64,000 nt of DNA from Burkholderia mayonis (GTDB lineage: Bacteria; Pseudomonadota; Gammaproteobacteria; Burkholderiales; Burkholderiaceae), in contig NZ_CP013386.1 of assembly GCF_001523745.2 (NCBI RefSeq), positions 1,240,001-1,304,000 on the forward strand. Direction: 5' to 3'. Both the position numbers and the translations under genes were made by a program. Below are positions 39,277 to 47,931 of the stretch, in pieces. How positions within the stretch are numbered: position 1 is the first letter of the stretch; each line of letters starts with the position of its first letter. The notes under the pieces were generated by a model. It did not search any database. It was not told the origin of the DNA and worked only from the letters and a program-made list of their open reading frames with translations.

Positions 39277-40569
39277 CGCGATTCGCCGCCGGACTTGCGC
39301 GTAGCGCCGCAGCGCGCCGAGCATGTTGACGGCGAGCCAGCCGGTCGACACGCCGAGCGCGACGGCGGCCGGCCGCGCGAATGCGCCGGGTGTTACGCTC
39401 GCGGCGACGAGCAGCAGCAGCGCCACGACGTGCACGAAGAATTGCCGGCGGGCGATGCGGTCCGGCAGCATGTCCTTGACCTTCGGCAGCGCGGGGATGG
39501 CGTTCGCACTCGACTTCTGCGCGTGATACCACAGCAGGAACGGGATGATCTTGTAGAGCATGCCGTTGATTGCCGACCATGCGCCGCCCATCATCAGCAG
39601 CACGCCGGTCGTCACCGCGACGTCGCGGCCGCCGATGCCCGCATGCGCGATCCAGAGCAGACCGCCGCATCCGACGCTTGCCGTCGCGGTGCGCCAGAAC
39701 AGCGTCGTCGTATCGGCGTCGGTGCGCTTGCGGGACCACAGCAGACGGAACGTCAGCGCTGCGAATGCCGCGTACGCCGCATATAGCGCGATTCGGATCG
39801 CATCGGCGGCGAAGCCGACGCGGCCGGCAAAACCGAGCGCGACGATCGACGCCGCGCCGAGCAGCGCGAACACGCAGGGGCCGAGGCAGCGCGTGATGAT
39901 GCGCGGATAGGGTTCGGTCACCTGGAACATCGGGATGAGCTGGTATGAGATGCCGATCGTCAGCAGCCCGACCCATCCGGCGAGCCCCCAGGTCGCGTGC
40001 AGATCGACGCGCGCGATCGAGAAGAAGGGCAGACGCCAGCCGAGCGCGAGCCCGAGCGATACGCCGAGCGCGATGGTCGCCGCGAGGGCGGTCAACGCGA
40101 GGCGCACGGTGCGCAGCACGCTCGCAGCGCCTGCCGGCATGCGCCGCCAGTGGCGCGCGAAGCCGATCCCGCATGCGAGCGCGAACCAGAGGAACGCCGC
40201 ACTGAGCATGAGCGCGGCGGGCGCGAACAACGCAGGCGCCGCGCACGCGAACGCCGCCGCGAGCAGCAGCGTGCCGAGCGTCAGGCATGCGTGGATCGCG
40301 GTCGCACTCGCGACGGGCGACGCGATCCGGATGCCGGCCGCGACGGACATGATCTGGATCATCGCGCCGATCATCGTCGTCGCGAGCATGCCGAGCGCGC
40401 ACAGATGCGCGAGCGCGAGCGCATACGGCGACCACCGCGACGCGAACGCATCCGGTCCGGCCCACAGCAGCACGCCTGCCGCGACGATCGCGAACAGCGG
40501 CGCGCTGATGAAGAAGCGCAGCGGTGCGCTCAGCGCGGGGGAATGGTCGAGTTCGAGTTTGCGCTGCAT
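39253..40569 (-). CDS. Uncharacterised 12-helix membrane protein, oxidase subunit I-like
   Basis: 438 aa, about 12 hydrophobic helices. Histidines sit inside helices: LALAHLCALGMLATTMIGAM, ARVDLHATWGLAGWVGLL, GLLWIAHAGIGG and FLLWYHAQKSS. The pattern recalls heme-copper oxidase or NnrS-like proteins, but the CuB/heme ligand set is not complete by eye. It is convergent with dnr and overlaps its 3' end by 24 bases; it is divergent from a nitronate monooxygenase-like gene. A role in NO or electron-acceptor metabolism is an inference from context. Confidence 0.7.
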   Translation of the reverse strand: MQRKLELDHSPALSAPLRFFISAPLFAIVAAGVLLWAGPDAFASRWSPYALALAHLCALGMLATTMIGAMIQIMSVAAGIRIASPVASATAIHACLTLGTLLLAAAFACAAPALFAPAALMLSAAFLWFALACGIGFARHWRRMPAGAASVLRTVRLALTALAATIALGVSLGLALGWRLPFFSIARVDLHATWGLAGWVGLLTIGISYQLIPMFQVTEPYPRIITRCLGPCVFALLGAASIVALGFAGRVGFAADAIRIALYAAYAAFAALTFRLLWSRKRTDADTTTLFWRTATASVGCGGLLWIAHAGIGGRDVAVTTGVLLMMGGAWSAINGMLYKIIPFLLWYHAQKSSANAIPALPKVKDMLPDRIARRQFFVHVVALLLLVAASVTPGAFARPAAVALGVSTGWLAVNMLGALRRYAQVRRRIASILHLRA

Positions 40570-40719
40570 GTCGGAGAGGATGCCGGCCGAGCGCGGCGTC
40601 GAGAACGTGCGCGGCGGCCGTTTCGCACGGCCGCGACACGAAGGCGCGGCGACGCGACGCGGTCATGTTTCGGTATTCTGATCATAACCCCGGTCCGGGT
40701 CGCGGCCCGGACAGAGATC

Positions 40720-40733
40720 TTGACGCGGATTAA
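40720..40733. promoter_or_regulatory. FNR/Dnr-like box between two divergent genes
   Basis: TTGACGCGGATTAA matches TTGAT-N4-ATCAA at eight of ten positions. It could serve either the membrane protein gene (start 40569) or the nitronate monooxygenase-like gene (start 40802). A near-identical box is at 48008. Confidence 0.5.
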
Positions 40734-40801
40734 GGCGACGGAAACGGGTTCGGCCGCACACTTATGCACCGGGCGTAAGCCGCCCCTTTCAGGAATTCGC
40801 C

Positions 40802-42013
40802 GTGTCCGCCGTCAAAACCGCATTCGAAAATCTCGTGATCAAGGGCAGATCGTTGCTGCCGATTGTGCAGGGCGGGATGGGCGTCGGCGTGTCCGCGCGT
40901 CGGCTCGCCGGCACCGTCGCGTCGCTCGGCGCGTGCGGCACGATCTCGAGTGTCGACCTGCGTCGACATCACCCCGATCTGATGGCGCGCACCGGCCGCT
41001 CGCGCGACCGCGCGCTCATCGATGCGGCGAATCTCGAAGCGCTGGATCGCGAGGTCCGTGCGGCGAAGTCGCTCGCGAACGGCAGCGGACTCGTCGCCGT
41101 CAACGTGATGCGCGCGTTGTCCGAGTATGCGCCGTACGTGCGGCAGTCGTGCGAGAGTGGCGCGCATGCGGTCGTCGTCGGCGCGGGCCTGCCGCTCGAC
41201 TTGCCGGAGCTGACCGCCGATTTTCCCGACGTCGCGCTGATTCCGATCCTGTCGGATGCACGCGGGATCGGGCTCGTGCTGAAGAAGTGGATGCGCAAGA
41301 ACCGTCTGCCCGACGCCGTCGTCATCGAGAATCCGCGCTACGCGGCGGGTCATCTCGGCGCGCCGACGACGGACAGCCTGAGCAATCCGAATTTCGCATT
41401 TCCCGCCGTGCTGGAAGGCACGTTCGAACTGTTCAAGGAACTCGGCATCGAGCGTGAACGCATTCCGCTCATCGCGGCGGGCGGCATCCACAGCCATGAG
41501 CAGGTGCGGCAACTGTTCGCGCTCGGCGCGAGCGCGGCGCAGCTCGGCACGCCGTTCGCCGTGACGGAAGAAGGCGACGCGCATCCGAACTTCAAGAAGA
41601 TGCTCGTCGAAGCGGGACCCGACGACATCGTCACGTTCATGAGCGTCGCGGGCTTGCCCGCGCGTGCGGTGCGCACCCCGTGGCTCACGAACTATCTGGA
41701 ACGGGAAAAGAAGTTTCAGCGCGCGGCGAAGCCACGCAAGTGCCTGGTCGGCTTCGACTGCCTGCAGCAATGCGGATTGCGCGACGGCATCGCGAAGCAA
41801 GGCCAGTTCTGCATCGATACGCGGCTCGCGTTCGCACTCGCGGGCGACATCAAGCGCGGCCTGTTCTTTCGCGGCTCGGAAACGCTGCCGTTCGGTCACG
41901 AGATCCGTTCCGCGCGCGAGCTGATCGACTATCTGCTGACGGGCGCGAAGCCCGCAGTCGCCGTAGCCGAAACGCCCGAGTCGGCGCATGTGCCGCTGCC
42001 CGCGCTGGGTTGA
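40802..42013 (+). CDS. Nitronate monooxygenase-like FMN protein
   Basis: 403 aa TIM-barrel flavoprotein (2-nitropropane dioxygenase / NMO family). FMN and phosphate segments: PIVQGGMGVGVSARRLAG, IAAGGIHS and LGASAAQLGTPFAV. It has a C-terminal extension with a Cys cluster (CLVGFDCLQQCGLRDG), seen in a subset of the family and absent from classic NMO, so the substrate may not be a nitronate. GTG start with AGGAA upstream. It precedes ubiUVT on the same strand. Confidence 0.8.
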   Translation: MSAVKTAFENLVIKGRSLLPIVQGGMGVGVSARRLAGTVASLGACGTISSVDLRRHHPDLMARTGRSRDRALIDAANLEALDREVRAAKSLANGSGLVAVNVMRALSEYAPYVRQSCESGAHAVVVGAGLPLDLPELTADFPDVALIPILSDARGIGLVLKKWMRKNRLPDAVVIENPRYAAGHLGAPTTDSLSNPNFAFPAVLEGTFELFKELGIERERIPLIAAGGIHSHEQVRQLFALGASAAQLGTPFAVTEEGDAHPNFKKMLVEAGPDDIVTFMSVAGLPARAVRTPWLTNYLEREKKFQRAAKPRKCLVGFDCLQQCGLRDGIAKQGQFCIDTRLAFALAGDIKRGLFFRGSETLPFGHEIRSARELIDYLLTGAKPAVAVAETPESAHVPLPALG

Positions 42014-42101
42014 CGGCGCTTCGATCCGGGCGATGTCCATTCCCGCCGCTCGACGGCATGCCGCGAGCGGTTTCTCCTCTCATTGATGGAGCCGTCACGC
42101 T

Positions 42102-43136
42102 ATGACGCAAAGCAGTCACTCCGCGACCGACGCCGCGCAAATCGAACTGGTGTGTCCCGCGGGCAGCCTGCCCGCGCTGAAGGCCGCCGTCGACAACGGC
42201 GCAGACTGCGTGTACCTCGGCTTTCGCGACGCGACGAACGCACGCAACTTCGCGGGCCTGAACTTCGATGCGCAGGCGATCGACACCGGCATCCGTTACG
42301 CGCACGATCGCGGCCGCAAGGTGCTCGTCGCGCTCAACACGTATCCGCAGCCTGACGGCTGGACGGCTTGGCAGGAGGCGGTCGGCCGCGCGGCGGACGC
42401 GGGCGTCGACGCGATCATCGTCGCCGATCCGGGGCTCATGCGCTTCGCGCACCGGCGCTATCCGGAACTTCGGCTGCATCTGTCGGTGCAGGGCTCTGCG
42501 ACGAACTACGAGGCGATCAATTTCTATCACGAGCACTTCGGCATCGCGCGCGCGGTGTTGCCGCGCGTGCTGTCGCTTACGCAGGTCGAGCAGGTTGCCG
42601 GGAATACGCCGGTCGAGATCGAGGTGTTCGGCTTCGGCAGCCTGTGCGTGATGGTCGAGGGGCGTTGCGCGCTGTCGTCGTACGCGACGGGCGAATCGCC
42701 GAACACGCGGGGCGTGTGCTCGCCCGCTAAATCGGTGCGCTGGCAGAAGACGCCGGACGGCCTCGAGTCGCGGCTGAACGGCGTGCTGATCGACCGTTAC
42801 GCGGACGGCGAGAACGCCGGCTATCCGACGCTTTGCAAAGGGCGCTTCACGGTCGAGGACGAAAGCTACTACGCGATCGAGGAGCCGACGAGCCTGAACA
42901 CGCTCGAGCTGCTGCCGAAGCTGATGCAGATCGGCGTGCGCGCGATCAAGATCGAAGGGCGGCAGCGCAGTCCCGCATACGTCGCGCAAGTGACGCGCGT
43001 GTGGCGCGACGCGATCGATCAGTGTGCGGCGAACCTCGCGCGCTACTACGTGAAGCCCGCCTGGATGACGGAATTGAACAAGGTCGCGGAAGGGCAGCAG
43101 CATACGCTCGGCGCCTATCACCGGCCATGGAAATGA
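42102..43136 (+). CDS. ubiU: O2-independent ubiquinone hydroxylation protein UbiU
   Basis: 344 aa peptidase-U32-family protein. UbiU and UbiV form a heterodimer carrying one 4Fe-4S cluster each and hydroxylate the ubiquinone ring without oxygen, using prephenate as oxygen donor. Four cysteines for the cluster are C182, C189, C206 and C245 (LCVMVEGRCA, GVCSPAK, TLCKGRF), matching E. coli UbiU spacing. The order here is ubiU-ubiV-ubiT. Confidence 0.9.
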   Translation: MTQSSHSATDAAQIELVCPAGSLPALKAAVDNGADCVYLGFRDATNARNFAGLNFDAQAIDTGIRYAHDRGRKVLVALNTYPQPDGWTAWQEAVGRAADAGVDAIIVADPGLMRFAHRRYPELRLHLSVQGSATNYEAINFYHEHFGIARAVLPRVLSLTQVEQVAGNTPVEIEVFGFGSLCVMVEGRCALSSYATGESPNTRGVCSPAKSVRWQKTPDGLESRLNGVLIDRYADGENAGYPTLCKGRFTVEDESYYAIEEPTSLNTLELLPKLMQIGVRAIKIEGRQRSPAYVAQVTRVWRDAIDQCAANLARYYVKPAWMTELNKVAEGQQHTLGAYHRPWK

Positions 43137-43176
43137 AACGCATGACGGCGCATGCCTGAATGCGGGAGCGAGGATC

Positions 43177-44064
43177 ATGAAAATTGCTTTGGGGCCGGTG
43201 CAGTACTACTGGCCGCGCGTCGCGACGATGCAGTTCTATCAGGCGATGTCGGAGACGCCCGTCGACATCGTCTATCTCGGCGAGACGGTTTGTTCGCGCC
43301 GTCACGAATTGCGCTTCGCGGACTGGCTCGAGATCGCCGACATGCTGGCCGCGGCCGGCAAGGAGGTCGTGCTGTCGACACAAGTGCTGCTGGAATCGGG
43401 CCGCGATCTGAAGACGATGCGCGAGATCGTCGAGAACGGCCGCTATCTGGTCGAGACGAACGACATGGGCGCCGTGCGCTGCAACGCGCCGCGCGCGTTC
43501 GTCGCGGGACCGTGGCTCAACGTCTACAACCCGCCGACGCTCGCGATGCTCGCGGAGCTCGGCGCACGCCGCTGGGTGATGCCGCCCGAGATGAGCGAAG
43601 CGGGTCTCGCGAAGATGCAAGCCGAGCGGCCGGAGCATCTGCAGACCGAAGTGTTCGCCTACGGGCGCATTCCGCTTGCGTTCTCCGCACGCTGCTTTAC
43701 CGCGAGGAATCGCAATTTTCCGAAGGACAACTGCCAGTACGTGTGCATGGAGCATCCGGACGGCTTGCCGCTGCACACGCGCGAAGGCGAGCCGTTCCTC
43801 GTGCTCAACGGCATCTCGACGCAGTCCGCGCGCGTCTACAATCTGATCGACGAGCTCGACGCGCTGCGTGCGCTGAACGTCGACGTCGTGAGGTTGAGTC
43901 CGCAATCGCAGCACATGGCCGGCGTGATCGACGCGTTCCACGGCGTCCTGAACGGCCGCACGAGTATGCGCGACGCGCTCGCGGCGCTGGACGAGCGGAT
44001 GCCGGAGACGTCGTGCAACGGCTACTGGCACGGCAAGCCGGGCCTCGAGCGCGTCGCGCATTGA
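43177..44064 (+). CDS. ubiV: O2-independent ubiquinone hydroxylation protein UbiV
   Basis: 295 aa U32-family partner of UbiU. Cluster cysteines C39, C173, C186 and C190 (ETVCSRRHELR, SARCFTARNRNFPKDNCQYVC) have the same spacing as in E. coli UbiV. It starts 40 bases after ubiU and is on the same strand. A strong hairpin separates it from ubiT. Confidence 0.9.
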   Translation: MKIALGPVQYYWPRVATMQFYQAMSETPVDIVYLGETVCSRRHELRFADWLEIADMLAAAGKEVVLSTQVLLESGRDLKTMREIVENGRYLVETNDMGAVRCNAPRAFVAGPWLNVYNPPTLAMLAELGARRWVMPPEMSEAGLAKMQAERPEHLQTEVFAYGRIPLAFSARCFTARNRNFPKDNCQYVCMEHPDGLPLHTREGEPFLVLNGISTQSARVYNLIDELDALRALNVDVVRLSPQSQHMAGVIDAFHGVLNGRTSMRDALAALDERMPETSCNGYWHGKPGLERVAH

Positions 44065-44068
44065 AGCC

Positions 44069-44092
44069 GCGGCGCGGCATGCGCCGCGCCGC
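44069..44092. terminator. Strong hairpin between ubiV and ubiT
   Basis: Ten-bp perfect stem GCGGCGCGGC / GCCGCGCCGC around ATGC, beginning five bases after the ubiV stop and followed by TTTC. It could be a partial terminator or stabilise the ubiUV message; the U-run is short. Confidence 0.5.
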
Positions 44093-44119
44093 TTTCGATT
44101 GGTTTGTGAGGAATCCGCG

Positions 44120-44599
44120 ATGAATGCCCCGATCTATCAATTGCCGCCCGCGCTCGGCAAGCTGCTGTCGACATTGCCCGCGTATCCGGGGTCGATGCTG
44201 CTCGCGGGCGGGATCAATCTCGTGCTGCGCAAGCACTTGCCCGCGGAGACGCTTGCGTTGCTGGAGAATCGTCCGCTGCGCATCCAGGTGAAGGATGCGG
44301 GTATCGCATTCGATTTCGTCTGCCGGCGCGGCGCGTTCTCGCCGCTGCCCGGCCGCGGCGACGTCGACCTGACGATCGGCGCGACTGCCTACGATTTCTA
44401 TCTGCTGTCGCAGCGCCGCGAGGACCCGGACACATTGTTCTTCAGCCGGCGCCTGACGATGGAAGGCGATACCGAACTCGGACTGCTCGTGAAGAACTCG
44501 CTCGACGCGATCGACCTGTCGGTGTTTTCGCTCGAACAATGGTTACCGACGCGGCTGTTCCGCCAGCGGCCGATCGAGCGCAGCGGAATGCCCGACTGA
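44120..44599 (+). CDS. ubiT: SCP2-domain ubiquinone accessory protein UbiT
   Basis: 159 aa sterol-carrier-protein-2 fold. UbiT binds lipid intermediates of ubiquinone synthesis and is the anaerobic counterpart of UbiJ. Visible SCP2 core: PLRIQVKDAGIAFDF, LTIGATAYDF and FFSRRLTMEGDTELGLLVKN. ATG 44120 was chosen; GTG 44099 is possible but lacks a ribosome binding site. Confidence 0.88.
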   Translation: MNAPIYQLPPALGKLLSTLPAYPGSMLLAGGINLVLRKHLPAETLALLENRPLRIQVKDAGIAFDFVCRRGAFSPLPGRGDVDLTIGATAYDFYLLSQRREDPDTLFFSRRLTMEGDTELGLLVKNSLDAIDLSVFSLEQWLPTRLFRQRPIERSGMPD

Positions 44600-44642
44600 C
44601 CTGCGCGCGCGAACCGGGCAGACAGCCGATCAAGAGAACGGG

Positions 44643-45083
44643 ATGAAGAACGAAACGAAAACGCTGCCGCTCGTCTATTCCTGCTCGGGATGTTCGAACG
44701 TCGCGCAACTCGCGAATCACGTCGCGGTGCGGCTCGACCGCGGCGGCGACGCGGAGATGTCGTGCATTGCGGGCATCGGTGGCGACGTGCCGTCGCTACT
44801 GAAGGTCGCGCATTCGGGCCGGCCGATTCTCGTGATCGACGGCTGCCTGCTCGTATGCGCGAAGAGGAGCCTCGAGCGGCACGGGATCGTTCCGGATGCG
44901 CATCTGCAACTCGGCGAGCATGGCGTCAGGAAGCGTTTTCACGAGGATTTCGATCCGGACGATGCGAATCGCGTTCTTTCGCTTGCACGGCGCGAGGCGT
45001 TGAAGCTTGCGCAACACGAGCCCGAGCCGGCGCGCGTCGACATGGGCGCCGACATCGACGCCGAACTGCACGACAAAGTTTGA
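44643..45083 (+). CDS. DGC-domain putative zinc-binding protein
   Basis: 146 aa. It has the family's YSCSGCSNVAQLANHVA N-terminus with a CxxC, a MSCIAGIGGD loop and the namesake DGC in VIDGCLLVCAKRSL, giving five conserved cysteines for a metal or cluster. The function is unknown. It lies 43 bases after ubiT on the same strand and its neighbours all work without oxygen, so an anaerobic or Fe-S role is plausible. Confidence 0.75.
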   Translation: MKNETKTLPLVYSCSGCSNVAQLANHVAVRLDRGGDAEMSCIAGIGGDVPSLLKVAHSGRPILVIDGCLLVCAKRSLERHGIVPDAHLQLGEHGVRKRFHEDFDPDDANRVLSLARREALKLAQHEPEPARVDMGADIDAELHDKV

Positions 45084-45189
45084 TCCATGCCGAGCGAAGT
45101 GCGGTCGGCTCGTCAGCTTTCCGAATCGATCGGCAATCGAGCGGCGGCAGCGATGCGTCGCCGTCGCCACTGAACGCGCGCCGGCCGAT

Positions 45190-45909
45190 TCAACCGCGCC
45201 GAATCGAAAAATTCACAAATAGACGATCGAGCCGCCCGAGCAGCGCGTCGCTCGGATAGCCGGCGAGCGACGCCGCATTCAGCGTACCGTCGTCGCATCC
45301 TTGTGTGCGGAACACTTGCAGCACGTAATTCTCGACGCCGAGATCCGCGAGCTCGTGCGCGATGCGCAGCAGCGCCGGCTCGGGCAGCAGGTCGGGATGC
45401 GCGGTCGTCCGGCATTCGTACGCGACGCGGCTTGCGAGCACCGCTTCGAGGCTTTGTCGCGCATGGCCGCCGCTCGCGCGTACGCGCGTCGTGCGCGCGT
45501 AGTCGTCGAACGGCGCCTTCACGTCGAGTCCGATCCAGTCGAGCGACGGCAGCAGATGCGCGAGCCGCCTCGGATGCGTGCCCGCGCTATGCATGCCGAC
45601 CTTGAATCCGAGCCGTTTGACGTCGTCGATCGACGCGGCGAGCGACGGATCGATCGACGGCTCGCCGCCGCTGAACACGACCGCATCGATCAGGCCGACC
45701 CGGCGCGCAAGGAACGCGAGCAGCGCGTCCCATTCGAATTCGGCCGGTTGCGAGCGCGCCTGAAGGTGCGGATTGTGGCAATACCCGCAGCGCCACGGAC
45801 AGCCCTGCACGAACACGACCGCTGCGAACTGGCCGGGATAATCGGTCGCGGTGAACGGGACGAGCCCGCCCACCTTGAGCGGATGACGCCGGGCGAGAGC
45901 GAGATTCAT
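45190..45909 (-). CDS. nrdG: Class III ribonucleotide reductase activase NrdG
   Basis: 239 aa radical SAM activase. It makes the glycyl radical on NrdD. Cluster motif C37-x3-C41-x2-C44 (VQGCPWRCGYCHNPHL), then FSGGEPSIDPSLA. It has the longer NrdG/PflA-like form found in Pseudomonas and Burkholderia rather than the 154-aa E. coli type. It lies 16 bases downstream of the nrdD glycyl-radical frame. Confidence 0.9.
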   Translation of the reverse strand: MNLALARRHPLKVGGLVPFTATDYPGQFAAVVFVQGCPWRCGYCHNPHLQARSQPAEFEWDALLAFLARRVGLIDAVVFSGGEPSIDPSLAASIDDVKRLGFKVGMHSAGTHPRRLAHLLPSLDWIGLDVKAPFDDYARTTRVRASGGHARQSLEAVLASRVAYECRTTAHPDLLPEPALLRIAHELADLGVENYVLQVFRTQGCDDGTLNAASLAGYPSDALLGRLDRLFVNFSIRRG

Positions 45910-45925
45910 CGCGCGAGCGGTGAGC

Positions 45926-46135
45926 TTACGCCGCGGCGCGCAGCGCGACTTCGCCGGACTCGCGTTCGCGGAAGTACTGGCGCTCGTGGAATTCGCCTTT
46001 CTTGCCGACGTTGAACGACGACACGGGACGGTGGTAGCCCATCACGCGGGTCCAGATCTCGCACGGTTGACGCTCGTCGTCGGACAGCGAGATCGCGGCA
46101 AGGGCGGTTGGGTTGTTGGCTTGCAGTGTCGTCAT
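45926..46135 (-). CDS. nrdD: NrdD glycyl-radical C-terminal fragment (separate frame)
   Basis: 69 aa. CEIWTRVMGYHRPVSSFNVG is the C-terminal glycyl-radical segment of NrdD, with the radical glycine at G33 (RVMGY). In homologues this is the end of one polypeptide. Here it has its own ATG, five bases after the stop of the main frame and in the -1 register. The ribosome binding site is weak (GGAAG, 11 bases away). It is either a separately made subunit or the detached end of a frameshifted gene. Confidence 0.8.
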   Translation of the reverse strand: MTTLQANNPTALAAISLSDDERQPCEIWTRVMGYHRPVSSFNVGKKGEFHERQYFRERESGEVALRAAA

Positions 46136-46140
46136 GATGT

Positions 46141-47931
46141 TCAGGCTTCCATCGGTTGGGGGTGAGATAATTTGCGACGCAGCAGCGCTTCGTCGCACTT
46201 CGGGCAAAACGTGTGGCTGCCGGCGAGATAGCCGTGCGTCGGGCAGATCGAGAACGTCGGCGTGACGGTCAGATACGGCAGCGAGAAGCGGGTGAGCGCG
46301 CGCTTGACGAGCGTCCGGCACGCATCGGCGGACGACAGCGCCTCGGTCATGTAGAGGTGCAGCACCGTGCCGCCCGTGTACTTGCGCTGCAGATCGTCCT
46401 GGCGCTCGAGCGCCTCGAACGGATCGTCGGTGAAGCCCACCGGAAGCTGCGACGAGTTCGTGTAGTACGGCATCTGCGGCGCGCCGGCCTGCAGGATGTC
46501 CGGATAGCGGCGGCGGTCTTCCTTCGCGAAGCGATACGTCGTGCCTTCGGCGGGCGTCGCTTCGAGGTTGTACATGTGGCCGGTCTCTTCCTGATAGTCG
46601 ACGATGCGCGCACGCACGTGGTCGAGCAGCCGCAGCGCGAACGCGTGGCCCCAGTCGGTCGTCAAGTCGTGCTCGTCGTGTGTGAAATTGCGGATCATCT
46701 CGTTGACGCCGTTCACGCCGAGTGTCGAAAAATGATTGCGCAGCGTGCCGAGATAACGCTTCGTATACGGGAAGAGCCCGTTGTCCATGTGATGCTGGAT
46801 CACGTCGCGCTTGATCTCGAGACTGGTCTTGCCATGGTCGAGCAGCGCGTCGAGCCGCGCGAACAGCGCGCGCTCGTCGCCCGCGTGCAGATAACCGAGT
46901 CGCGCGCAATTCACGGTGACGACGCCGATCGACCCCGTCTGCTCGGCCGAGCCGAAGAGCCCGTTGCCGCGCTTCATCAGCTCGCGCAGGTCGAGCTGAA
47001 GCCGGCAGCACATCGAGCGGATCATGTTCGGCTTCAGCTCCGAATTGATGAAGTTCTGGAAGTATGGCAGCCCGTAGCGCGCGGTCATCTCGAACAGGCG
47101 CTCGGCATTCGGACTGTGCCAGTCGAAATCGGCCGTGATGTTGTACGTCGGGATCGGGAACGTGAACACGCGGCCCGCCGCGTCGCCAGCCTGCATCACG
47201 TCGATGTAGGCCTGGTTGATCATATCCATTTCGTCCTGCAGATCGCCGTACGTGAACGGCATCTCGTCGCCGGCGATCACGGGCGCCTGCTTGCGCAGAT
47301 CGTCGGGGCAGGTCCAGTCGAACGTCAGGTTCGTAAACGGCGTCTGCGTGCCCCAGCGCGACGGTACGTTCAGGTTGTAGATCAGCTCCTGCACGGACTG
47401 CCGGACTTCGGCATAGGTGAGCGCGTCGCGACGCACGAACGGCGCCATGTACGTATCGAACGAACTGAACGCCTGTGCGCCCGCCCACTCGTTCTGCAGC
47501 GTGCCGAGGAAATTCACGATCTGGCCGACCGCGCTCGACATGTGCTTCGGCGGCCCCGACTCGACCTTGCCGGGCACGCCGTTCAGTCCTTCGGCGAGCA
47601 GCGTGCGCAGCGACCAGCCCGCGCAGTAGCCGGACAGCATGTCGAGATCGTGGATGTGCAGATCTGCGTTGCGATGCGCTTCGCCGACTTCGCCTGGATA
47701 CACGTGGCTCAGCCAGTAATTCGCGATCACCTTGCCGGACACGTTCAGGATCAGGCCGCCGAGCGAGTAGCCCTGGTTCGCGTTTGCGTTGACGCGCCAG
47801 TCCTGCCGGTCCAGGTATTCGTTGATCGACGTCTCGACGTCGATCAACGGCTTGTCGCGCGACGTCGGGTTCGACGCGGCGGAAGGGAGCGTGGTCTCGG
47901 ACAACGTGGGCCTCTTTCGTTGGTGGCACAA
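46141..47931 (-). CDS. nrdD: Class III anaerobic ribonucleotide reductase NrdD, body without glycyl-radical end
   Basis: 596 aa. It reduces ribonucleoside triphosphates without oxygen. Family segments: NANANQGYSLGGLILNVSG, ADLHIHDLDMLSGYCAGWSL, PTYNITADFDWHS and the zinc site C563-x2-H ... C576-x2-C579 (CPTHGYLAGSHTFCPKC). No N-terminal ATP-cone is evident. It stops 17 residues after the zinc site, short of the ~670 aa family length; the glycyl-radical end follows in another frame. A C5 run lies just before the stop, and one more C would give a fused 668-aa protein. Confidence 0.85.
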   Translation of the reverse strand: MCHQRKRPTLSETTLPSAASNPTSRDKPLIDVETSINEYLDRQDWRVNANANQGYSLGGLILNVSGKVIANYWLSHVYPGEVGEAHRNADLHIHDLDMLSGYCAGWSLRTLLAEGLNGVPGKVESGPPKHMSSAVGQIVNFLGTLQNEWAGAQAFSSFDTYMAPFVRRDALTYAEVRQSVQELIYNLNVPSRWGTQTPFTNLTFDWTCPDDLRKQAPVIAGDEMPFTYGDLQDEMDMINQAYIDVMQAGDAAGRVFTFPIPTYNITADFDWHSPNAERLFEMTARYGLPYFQNFINSELKPNMIRSMCCRLQLDLRELMKRGNGLFGSAEQTGSIGVVTVNCARLGYLHAGDERALFARLDALLDHGKTSLEIKRDVIQHHMDNGLFPYTKRYLGTLRNHFSTLGVNGVNEMIRNFTHDEHDLTTDWGHAFALRLLDHVRARIVDYQEETGHMYNLEATPAEGTTYRFAKEDRRRYPDILQAGAPQMPYYTNSSQLPVGFTDDPFEALERQDDLQRKYTGGTVLHLYMTEALSSADACRTLVKRALTRFSLPYLTVTPTFSICPTHGYLAGSHTFCPKCDEALLRRKLSHPQPMEA

